12,924 nucleotides of DNA from JAKORR01 sp964608495 (GTDB taxonomy: Bacteria > Armatimonadota > Zipacnadia > Zipacnadales > FEN-943). The stretch covers positions 1 through 12,924 of the forward strand of contig CAZSOQ010000150.1 in the NCBI GenBank assembly GCA_964608495.1, given 5' to 3'. The notes below the pieces were generated by a model, which was given only the letters and a program-made list of their open reading frames with translations, did not search any database and was not told where the DNA came from. Shown in pieces: positions 1 to 5,515 of this stretch; position 1 is the first letter of the stretch, and every line of letters begins with the position of its first letter. Made by a program: the position numbers and the translations under genes.

Positions 1-39
1 TTTTTCGCATGCGGCCTGGTGCCGTCCGCGAGGCAGAGG

Positions 40-68
40 TTGCGCACCCGCTGCGGATGCCCTAGAGT
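40..68 (+). promoter_or_regulatory. weak candidate promoter for the MarR-type gene
   Basis: TTGCGC (40-45) and TAGAGT (63-68) are separated by 17 nt and lie 36 nt upstream of the regulator start. The match is only 3/6 and 4/6 to the sigma70 boxes, so this is a suggestion. No clear palindromic operator was seen around it. Bases 1-39 hold no recognisable gene. Confidence 0.25.
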
Positions 69-104
69 AAGTAAACAGGCTACCGAACCTACGAGGCAGA
101 AGGC

Positions 105-686
105 ATGGCGGGACCTTCGAAGCCGCGGGGTGAGAGAATGGCTTCCGACCTGACCGAGCTAACAGCCAAGCTCCTGGCGCTGCACTGCAACGTCGTCCAG
201 CGGACGCTGCTCTGCGAGGCCCTGGAGCAGACAGGCGACGGGCTTACGCCAACCCAGTACTTCGGCCTCCGCTTCGTCGCCCTACACCCGGGGGCCTGCG
301 TCCGCGACATGGCCAAGGGCCTCCAGGTGAGCCACCCCGCCGCCGTGAAGCTCGCGGAGCGCCTCCAGGCGCGAGAGCTCATCACGCGCACCCAGGCGGA
401 AGCCGACCAGCGCCGCGTATGCCTGCGCACGACGCAAGACGGCCAGCGCCTCTGGTTGCGCGTGCGCCGCCACCACCGCCTGCTCCTGGCCAAGATCCTC
501 GAGGCCCTCGGCGACGAGCGGGCGCGGCAGTTCGCCGACCTCCTCGAGCGCTTCGTGATGGCCGCCGTCCGCACGAAGGAGCAGATCTCCCAGGTGTGCC
601 TGTACTGCGGGGTCGAGCACAACAGCGCCTGTGCGGTGGGTCACCTCGAGGAAGTCCTCACCGGCGAGCCGCGGTCCGAGTTCTGA
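105..686 (+). CDS. MarR-family winged-helix regulator with C-terminal Cys/His cluster
   Basis: This 193-residue protein has the size and layout of a MarR-family dimeric DNA-binding regulator. Residues about 48-120 form the winged helix: LTPTQYFGLRFVALHP, then the recognition helix VSHPAAVKLAERLQARELI, then a wing with the family-typical D-Q-R-R (EADQRRVCL). Helical flanks on both sides would make the dimer interface. The tail is atypical: C165, C168, H172, C176 and H180 form a CxxCx3Hx3Cx3H cluster (CLYCGVEHNSACAVGH) that could bind zinc or an Fe-S cluster or sense redox state; this is inference. The ATG at 105 is preceded by GAGG (93-96) with 8 nt spacing. An in-frame ATG at 138 is a possible alternative that loses only 11 residues. 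MarR proteins usually control their own or adjacent genes, but the target here is unknown. It stands alone, with about 590 nt before the next gene. Confidence 0.85.
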   Translation: MAGPSKPRGERMASDLTELTAKLLALHCNVVQRTLLCEALEQTGDGLTPTQYFGLRFVALHPGACVRDMAKGLQVSHPAAVKLAERLQARELITRTQAEADQRRVCLRTTQDGQRLWLRVRRHHRLLLAKILEALGDERARQFADLLERFVMAAVRTKEQISQVCLYCGVEHNSACAVGHLEEVLTGEPRSEF

Positions 687-829
687 TCCCCTCCCACCTC
701 CCAGCGCGCACGGTGTTCACCGCCGGGACGGCGGGCCACCCGACCCCTCCATGGCCCCACAGGCCTTCTCGGCGGTTACGCATATAGCCGTAGTAATGGC
801 TAAATGTTGGCCAAGGACCGGCCTGGGGG

Positions 830-858
830 TTGCCTTCCGGTTGCCCTTGACCTATAAT
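830..858 (+). promoter_or_regulatory. strong sigma70-type promoter
   Basis: TTGCCT (830-835), a 17 nt spacer and a perfect TATAAT (853-858) make this the best promoter in the window. It sits in a locally AT-richer pocket (about 779-860) within otherwise GC-rich DNA. Transcription would start near 864-866, immediately before the 10 bp hairpin at 867-896. It would produce either a leader of about 415 nt for the 3D-domain gene or an independent small RNA. Confidence 0.6.
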
Positions 859-859
859 C

Positions 860-1138
860 ATGGTACGCGGCAGGCTGTCCTTAAGTAGCCTGCCGCGGCC
901 TTTTGTGGGTCCGCCGGCATCCAGCCGGCCGTGCCCGGGTCCCGCGACCCGTGGATGTGCACAAAGACAACTTGACCACGGCATGGGATCCCACGCGCTC
1001 CCAGGAGGGAGCGACCGGAGCCAGGAGGGCTCCGCGGCACGGGCTGAGACGACGCTGGAGGCCGCAAGGACCGGCAGAGACGAGCTGGCCACGCCCGAGC
1101 GCGCGGTTCGGGGCTGTCCCCCCGGTGGGACGGCAGGA
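860..1138 (+). ncRNA. candidate structured RNA (long 5' leader or stand-alone sRNA)
   Basis: This stretch has no credible gene: the open frames across it lack Shine-Dalgarno sites and recognisable protein sequence. It follows a strong promoter and can form consecutive stems by inspection: 867-876/887-896 (10 bp); 913-918/924-929 (6 bp); 936-941/946-951 extended by 931-934/959-962; 996-1002/1007-1013 (7 bp, loop AGGA); 1016-1022/1028-1034 (7 bp, loop AGGAG); 1062-1064/1072-1074 with loop CAAGGAC, extended by CTG/CAG; CGGGC 1040-1044 with GCCCG 1093-1097 enclosing that third hairpin; and 1113-1120/1127-1134 (8 bp with one G-U). Three loops in a row present GGA, the core of CsrA/RsmA binding sites. 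No riboswitch class I know was matched. The 3' end is undefined because there is no U-run after 1134. Whether it is transcribed is inference. Confidence 0.45.
867..896 (+). other. perfect 10 bp inverted repeat at the predicted RNA 5' end
   Basis: GCGGCAGGCT (867-876) and AGCCTGCCGC (887-896) are exact inverted repeats around a 10 nt AT-richer spacer. GGCC and TTTT (901-904) follow within 8 nt. It lies only a few bases after the predicted start of transcription. It could be a 5'-protecting stem, an early attenuator-type terminator, or a binding site for a dimeric repressor such as the MarR protein. Confidence 0.55.
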
Positions 1139-1169
1139 TTGACAAGACACTCACGGCCGAGGCTGTACT
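1139..1169 (+). promoter_or_regulatory. second candidate promoter, close to the 3D-domain gene
   Basis: A perfect TTGACA (1139-1144) is followed after 19 nt by TGTACT (1164-1169), a 4/6 match to the -10 box. The spacing is long but within the known range. If used, it gives the 3D-domain gene its own promoter with a leader of about 100 nt, and the upstream structured stretch would then be a separate transcript. Confidence 0.4.
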
Positions 1170-1278
1170 TCCTCGAAGGGAGTCCCTTCCTCAATCCCCC
1201 CAGACCGGTCCGTGCTCGTGTGCTCGTGGCGCGACACATCGGGAAACACGCTGGTGATAGCAGTAGGAGGACGACTTC

Positions 1279-1920
1279 ATGTTTTGGATCGCAGGAATGG
1301 TTGGATTGCTTACTCTAACGCAACAGCCGCAGGACGCTGGTGCGGCAGGCTCGGAGGACGCGCGCCCGCACCCCCTGGTGCCCGTGGTGACGAGGATCCT
1401 GGATGGGAGGTCGGGCGAGCAGCCGCCCTGGAAGCTGCCGATGGTGCTCAATGGGCTCAAGAAGGACCCGCTTCCTGCCAGGTGCACGACCTATTGTGAG
1501 CGGTGCCCGGACGGCGGGGGAATCCACACCCGCTGGGGCAGCAGGATACGCCGCGGGGTCGTCGCGGCCGACCCCAGGTACTGGGGACCCGGCAGCGTCA
1601 TCTATATGGGGCCCCCCGTGGACGAGGTCCTCATCGTCGAGGACACGGGCAGCGCTATCCGCGGCCCCAACCGCTTCGACGTGTGCGTCACGGGTCACCA
1701 CGCCCTCTGCCGCCGGTGGGGGTCCTTCAAGGCCACCTACGTGCCCCTTTTCCGCACGGACCCCACGCGCCGCTGGGGCACGAAGCCCGCGGGCTGGCAC
1801 CCGCCCCAGTGGGGGCTGACGCGCGAGCTGCTGACCTTGGCGGCCGAGCGCGTGCCCGGTCTGCAGCTCGCGATCGAGACCCTGATGGCGCAGATCCCCG
1901 CCAAGCCGGTTACCGGATAG
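1279..1920 (+). CDS. secreted 3D-domain protein (cell-wall lytic type)
   Basis: This 213-residue protein has a short hydrophobic N-terminus (MFWIAGMVGLLTLT), likely a signal peptide or anchor, so it should act outside the cytoplasmic membrane. Residues about 68-140 match the 3D domain, named for three conserved aspartates and found in MltA, RpfB and YocH-like peptidoglycan-cleaving proteins. The three are visible as D98 (VVAADPRYW), D122 (VEDTGSAIRG) and D134 (NRFDVCV). Cysteines at 69, 73, 76, 136 and 144 within or next to the domain could form disulfides or bind metal. The C-terminal 70 residues have no recognised domain. The start is well set: AGGAGG at 1265-1270 lies 8 nt before the ATG. 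The gene follows the long structured region and ends just before a terminator-like hairpin, so it looks monocistronic. The family suggests glycan-strand cleavage; substrate and activity are inferred. Confidence 0.8.
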   Translation: MFWIAGMVGLLTLTQQPQDAGAAGSEDARPHPLVPVVTRILDGRSGEQPPWKLPMVLNGLKKDPLPARCTTYCERCPDGGGIHTRWGSRIRRGVVAADPRYWGPGSVIYMGPPVDEVLIVEDTGSAIRGPNRFDVCVTGHHALCRRWGSFKATYVPLFRTDPTRRWGTKPAGWHPPQWGLTRELLTLAAERVPGLQLAIETLMAQIPAKPVTG

Positions 1921-1950
1921 CCTGATCCTGGGGGACTCGCGCCGATCCTC

Positions 1951-1984
1951 CTCGGGGGCTCCACACGGGGCCCCCGAGCTCTTT
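1951..1984 (+). terminator. intrinsic terminator-like hairpin after the 3D-domain gene
   Basis: CTCGGGGGC (1951-1959) pairs with GCCCCCGAG (1970-1978) as a perfect 9 bp stem with a 10 nt loop, followed by CTCTTT. It lies 30 nt after the stop codon. The T-run is short but the stem is very stable. Confidence 0.6.
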
Positions 1985-2002
1985 GGCCACCCTCAGCCCA
2001 GT

Positions 2003-2044
2003 GTAGTCGCAGGTCGGCCCGAAGGGCCGCGCCTGCGGGGGTGG
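2003..2044 (+). repeat. intergenic hairpin repeat A, copy 1
   Basis: These 42 bp are identical to 9087-9128. Inside, GCAGG (2009-2013) pairs with CCTGC (2032-2036), and GGCCC (2016-2020) pairs with GGGCC (2024-2028) around a GAA loop, giving a two-tier stem. The shared box GCTGTGGTC follows at 2049. It lies directly upstream of repeat B copy 1, so the two probably form one module. Confidence 0.8.
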
Positions 2045-2048
2045 CGGT

Positions 2049-2217
2049 GCTGTGGTCCCGTTCCCGCGGCCGCATGGCGCCCCCGCATCTCCCGCGGAAG
2101 GGCCCTACCGCATCCCGCCCACGATCATCGCGAGTGGACGGGGGTCTGGGGGAGCGGGCTCCCGGCGGACCCGACGGTCCGCTAGCAGCGGGCGCAGGGG
2201 GACGGCGTCATCCGCAC
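2049..2217 (+). repeat. intergenic composite repeat B, copy 1
   Basis: This copy begins with GCTGTGGTC (2049-2057) and contains the core CGAGTGGACGGGGGTCTGG (2131-2149). The same stretch occurs at 12813-12831 with one mismatch. A hairpin follows (GGGAG 2150-2154 with CTCCC 2159-2163). Next comes a second hairpin private to this copy (GCGGACC 2165-2171 with GGTCCGC 2176-2182, loop CGAC), then the shared GACGGCGTC (2201-2209). It fills most of the gap between the 3D-domain gene and the glycosidase. Nothing protein-like was found between 1985 and 2331. Confidence 0.65.
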
Positions 2218-2331
2218 AGGAAGAAGGTCCCGCGGCCCGCACGGCCGAAGAAGGGACGCGCAGGCGGCGTGCGGTCACCACAGTAGCCAGGCCGGGGCCC
2301 ACCGCACGGCCGCCGGCCGGAGGTGGCGCCA

Positions 2332-4959
2332 GTGAGTCTCGCGCGTTGCGCAGCCTTCTCCCTGCTTGCCCTGGCCCTCGCGTCGGGAGCACCGGGCTGG
2401 GCCCAGGACCAGGAGATGGCGCCCAACGGGGGCATGGAGGGCGACTATGTGGACGGTCTCGCCCCCGGGTGGACGGCCAACTGCTACGGCACCTTCGAGG
2501 TGGCCTTCGCCGGGGAGACCCAGGCCGTGCACGGCGGCCGGGCCGCGCAGAAGATCCAGTGCACGCGCTTCGGCGAGGGCGGCATCCAGATCCGGTGCGG
2601 GGGGATCAGGGTCGCCGCCGGCGAGACCTACACCCTCCAGGCCTGGCTCCGCGGCGAGGGTATCCGCCGCCCCGTCCTTCTCTGCCTCCGCCAGCACCCT
2701 TCGCCCTACACCAGGTACCTGGCCCAGTACGTGCGCGTCTCCGACCAGTGGCGGCGGTTCACCGTGGTCGGCGAGTCTACCGGCAGCGACGAGGACTGCG
2801 GCATCTACCTGTGGTATGGCAGCACCGGCACGCTGTGGATAGACGACGTGTCCCTGCTCCGCGGGGCGCACAAGCCGCAGGAGCCCGGCATCACCCTTCC
2901 GCCCGTCAAGGGCAATCGCGTCTACAACTCCGGCGTCGAGGCCGGCACTTCGGGCTGGCGCGGGGGCGAGGTCACCCAGGGCGGGCACGAAAGCCCCCAT
3001 GCCATCAGCCTGGCCGGCGACCGGAGCACCGAGGGGCAGCCCTTCACCGTCACGCCCGGCCAGCTTCACACCGTCAGCCTCTACGCCCGGGCCGCCGGCG
3101 CCGCCGCCGGCGCGAAGCTCACGGCCGAGATCGTCGAGTCCGCCGACGCGGGCGGTGACCAGCCCGTGGCCCGCCACCACCAGACCGCCGAGTTCCCCCT
3201 CACGGCCCAGTGGCACAGGTACCACTTCCCAGCCATCCTCGAAGCCCCCTTCACCGCCGGCTACATGCTCCGCCTCTCGGCCCAGGGCGCCGCGCTCGTG
3301 GACGACGTCCAGGTCGAGGAGGGTGGGCTGACGGCCTACCAGCCCAGGGCGCCGGTCGAGGTGGGCCTCGAGCTGCGCCTGCTCGACCGCTACCCGTTGC
3401 CCGGCCACCAGCTCGCACCGCAGGTGGTGATAGCCGCGCCCGGCAGGGCCGGCGAGCAGGTCCGCGTGCAGCTTGAGTGGCAGGACTTCTTCGGGCGCAG
3501 CCGGCCCGCCGGCGAGGGGTCCCTGCGGCTCGGCCCCGACGGCCGCGGCGAGGCGAGGGTGATCTGCTCCGGGCAGGACCTGGGCATCTACAGGCTCACG
3601 GCCTCGGTCGAGGGCAGGTGCTCGCCCGGAGAGGTCGTGATCGGCGTCCTGCCCGAGGACGACGGCAGGAGAGTCCCGGGGTCCTTCTTCGGCACCCACG
3701 CCCACATGGACCCCGCGAGCGACAACGTGGGCGTGCGCCTGGCCCGACAGGCCGGGATGCGCTGGTTCCGACTCCACGACTTCAACCACCACACCCAGTG
3801 GATCCAGTGTGAGCCAGAAAAGAAGGGCGAGTTCGCCTGGGCCGATCGGGAAATCGAGGACCTGCACCGCCAGGGCTTCGAGCTCGTCGGCACGCTGGTC
3901 CGGACGCCGAAGTGGGCCGGGCGCGAGTACCCCCCGGAGAAGCCGGCGATCCCGCAGGCCAGGGTCCCCCGCGAGCTCTCGTGGTACGCCGACTACGTGC
4001 GGGTTGTGGTGCCGCGGTACAAGACCCTGATCCACCACTGGGAGCTGTGGAATGAGCCCTACGGCTGGGGCTTCTGGGCCGGCACGCCCGAGGAGTACGT
4101 CGAGCTCGAGAGGCTGGGGTACGAGGCCGCGCGCCAGGCCGACCCCGACTGCCGGGTGCTGGGCCTGTGCGTCTACCCCGGCGCCAGGGACTGGATCGCC
4201 TCGGCGGTGGCGGCCGGCGGCCTCGATCCCCTGGACGTGCTCACCTACCACGTCTACATCAGCCCCGGCATGACCGAGCCCGACGCCGAGAGCGGCAGGA
4301 GCTTCCTCGAGGACCAGGTCGGCTACCTGAGGGGGCTGCTGCGCGAGCAGGGCCGCGGCGACGTGCCCATCTGGAACTCCGAGGGCGGCATCGGCTGCCC
4401 CAGCTTCTACTCCTGGGCCCCCACCGACGGCCAGCGGCACGGCTGGGACGAGGCCGCGGCGGCTGTGCCCAAGGCCGTGGCGCAGATGATGGGCGCGGGC
4501 GTCGAGAAGTGGTTCTACTACTTCATCGGCTTCGCCGCGGGCGCCTGGGACGGCCACTACCGCATGAACAACATCGCCTACGTCGAGACCGACGTGGACG
4601 GCTCCCCCAAGCCGACGCTGCTGGCCCACGCCGCCGCCGCGCGCCTGCTCGACGAGAGCGCCTTCGTGGACCGGGTCCTGGGCCCCGACGCCGTGTCCTA
4701 CGTCTTCGAGCGCTCCGGGGTGGCCACTGCGCTGCTCTGGGCTAGGCCGCGCGCGGACGAGCCCGCCGAGGTCCAGCTCGCCCTGCCCAGGCCGCTCACC
4801 GCTTCCGCCCGCTACGACCTCATGGGCCGAGCTGTCCCGCCCGGCTCCCCCCGCGAGCGTCTGACGCTCACCGGCACCCCCGTGTACCTGGTGGCCAGGA
4901 TGACCGGGGCACGGATGCGCGCCCTGCTGAGGGAAGGGCTGGCCGTGCCAGGGCGGTGA
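2332..4959 (+). CDS. secreted clan GH-A glycosidase with two N-terminal CBM-like domains
   Basis: This is an 875-residue exported protein. Residues 1-24 are a signal peptide (MSLARCAAFSLLALALAS, cleavage likely after GWA). Residues about 28-175 and 195-340 each look like a carbohydrate-binding-module 4/9-type beta-sandwich: each opens N-x-G-x-E and closes with W/L-(I/V)-DDV. A further beta-rich linker domain covers about 345-445. From about 452 (FFGTHAHMD) a TIM barrel runs to about 790. It has the GH-A signatures HWELWNEPYGW (acid/base E575) and PIWNSEGG (nucleophile E684), so it should be a retaining glycosidase, closest in style to GH39 and GH5-like families. A small C-terminal beta domain follows. 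I chose GTG 2332 because GGAGG (2319-2323) lies 8 nt upstream; a GTG at 2323 lacks such a site. The substrate cannot be named. It is likely transcribed alone. Confidence 0.85.
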   Translation: MSLARCAAFSLLALALASGAPGWAQDQEMAPNGGMEGDYVDGLAPGWTANCYGTFEVAFAGETQAVHGGRAAQKIQCTRFGEGGIQIRCGGIRVAAGETYTLQAWLRGEGIRRPVLLCLRQHPSPYTRYLAQYVRVSDQWRRFTVVGESTGSDEDCGIYLWYGSTGTLWIDDVSLLRGAHKPQEPGITLPPVKGNRVYNSGVEAGTSGWRGGEVTQGGHESPHAISLAGDRSTEGQPFTVTPGQLHTVSLYARAAGAAAGAKLTAEIVESADAGGDQPVARHHQTAEFPLTAQWHRYHFPAILEAPFTAGYMLRLSAQGAALVDDVQVEEGGLTAYQPRAPVEVGLELRLLDRYPLPGHQLAPQVVIAAPGRAGEQVRVQLEWQDFFGRSRPAGEGSLRLGPDGRGEARVICSGQDLGIYRLTASVEGRCSPGEVVIGVLPEDDGRRVPGSFFGTHAHMDPASDNVGVRLARQAGMRWFRLHDFNHHTQWIQCEPEKKGEFAWADREIEDLHRQGFELVGTLVRTPKWAGREYPPEKPAIPQARVPRELSWYADYVRVVVPRYKTLIHHWELWNEPYGWGFWAGTPEEYVELERLGYEAARQADPDCRVLGLCVYPGARDWIASAVAAGGLDPLDVLTYHVYISPGMTEPDAESGRSFLEDQVGYLRGLLREQGRGDVPIWNSEGGIGCPSFYSWAPTDGQRHGWDEAAAAVPKAVAQMMGAGVEKWFYYFIGFAAGAWDGHYRMNNIAYVETDVDGSPKPTLLAHAAAARLLDESAFVDRVLGPDAVSYVFERSGVATALLWARPRADEPAEVQLALPRPLTASARYDLMGRAVPPGSPRERLTLTGTPVYLVARMTGARMRALLREGLAVPGR

Positions 4960-4964
4960 GACAC

Positions 4965-5006
4965 TGACGCTCTCTGGCCCCGCCGGAGAAGGCCCCAGGG
5001 AGGTCA
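4965..5006 (+). terminator. stable hairpin after the GH-A gene
   Basis: TGAC (4965-4968) plus CTCTCTGG (4970-4977) pair with CCAGGGAG (4995-5002) plus GTCA (5003-5006). This gives 12 bp with one G-U pair and one bulge, starting 5 nt after the stop codon. There is no U-run afterwards, so termination is a guess. It may instead protect the mRNA 3' end. Confidence 0.4.
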
Positions 5007-5052
5007 GGTCGCGGAAACCCTTGGCATTCCTGGGCAAATCCGGTGTCACCTC

Positions 5053-5081
5053 TTGACTTCGCGGAGGTGTAGTGATATACC
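5053..5081 (+). promoter_or_regulatory. extended -10 promoter for the DUF3892/phosphodiester-glycosidase operon
   Basis: TTGACT (5053-5058, 5/6) and TATACC (5076-5081, 4/6) are spaced 17 nt apart, with TGA directly before the -10 box (an extended -10). Transcription would start near 5088, leaving a leader of about 115 nt before the DUF3892 start at 5203. Confidence 0.6.
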
Positions 5082-5202
5082 CTTAGCCCAACTGGTGTGT
5101 GACGGAGAGAGCGGCGCAGCGTTGAGGGCGATACGCCGGGCCGCCTAGGCTATCGCGCGGGTACCGCCGCCGATGGCAAACCGTAGAAGGAGGGAGCCAC
5201 AG

Positions 5203-5463
5203 ATGGCAGACGCCGTGAAGATCGTGAAGGTGCGCAAGAACGCCAGCGGTGCTATCACGCATGTGGTGTACAGCGATGGGAACGCGGAGACGATCGGGCA
5301 GGCCATCAGGCGCGGGCAGAAGGGCGGCATCGCGAACTTCGACTGCGTGACCCCCAAGACCGGCGCACCCTACCTGCGCAAGGCCAAGGGTCAGCAGAAG
5401 TCTCTCGCGGAGCTGCCGGAGGACAAGCCAGCCGCTGCCAAGCCCAAGAAGAAGTCCTGCTAG
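5203..5463 (+). CDS. DUF3892-like small protein
   Basis: The product is 86 residues, cytoplasmic by prediction (no signal or membrane segment). Residues about 4-60 fit the DUF3892 pattern: I-V-K-V-R-K-N, G-A-I-T-H-V, a short strand, then IGQAIRRGQKGG and later YLRKAKG, ending near LAELPEDKP, as in family members that close with a YLR/LP motif. The last 15 residues are a Lys/Ala-rich basic tail ending KKKSC. The start is ATG 5203 because AAGGAGG (5187-5193) lies 9 nt upstream. An in-frame ATG at 5173 would add ten mostly arginine residues and place that site inside the gene. The biochemical role of the family is unknown. It has its own promoter and probably shares a transcript with the next gene, 52 nt downstream. 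Confidence 0.75.
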   Translation: MADAVKIVKVRKNASGAITHVVYSDGNAETIGQAIRRGQKGGIANFDCVTPKTGAPYLRKAKGQQKSLAELPEDKPAAAKPKKKSC

Positions 5464-5515
5464 TCCCATCTCAGGCGGTGGCGGCACCCGGGCGGGAGTC
5501 AGTCCCCAGGGTAAT

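Noticed and set aside
720..734. Terminator of the MarR gene (CCGCC-GGGAC-GGCGG)
   Set aside because: The stem is only 5 bp with no T-run, which is too common in DNA this GC-rich to call.
860..1278. ydaO (c-di-AMP) riboswitch upstream of a 3D-domain gene
   Set aside because: The association is attractive, but I could not locate the conserved GGGGGA-CCC and GGGGUGAAUCC-type segments. GEMM and cobalamin signatures were also not seen. A covariance search would settle it.
860..1318. A 152-codon frame starting right after the strong promoter
   Set aside because: There is no Shine-Dalgarno site, the protein is compositionally random, and it overlaps the well-supported start of the 3D-domain gene. 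The DNA is better explained as hairpins.
2003..2217. Insertion sequence or CRISPR array
   Set aside because: No transposase frame, no terminal inverted repeats with target duplication that I can see, and no regular repeat-spacer pattern.
2275..5049. A 924-codon open frame on the - strand opposite the GH-A gene
   Set aside because: It reads as low-complexity Gly/Ala/Val/Leu-rich sequence with no domain, mirrors the codon bias of the real gene, and lacks a convincing ribosome site. The + frame has a signal peptide, CBM-like domains and catalytic motifs.
5173..5202. Earlier ATG for the DUF3892 gene
   Set aside because: The AAGGAGG site at 5187-5193 would lie inside the gene; it is ideally spaced for ATG 5203, and the extra residues are a non-conserved Arg-rich run.
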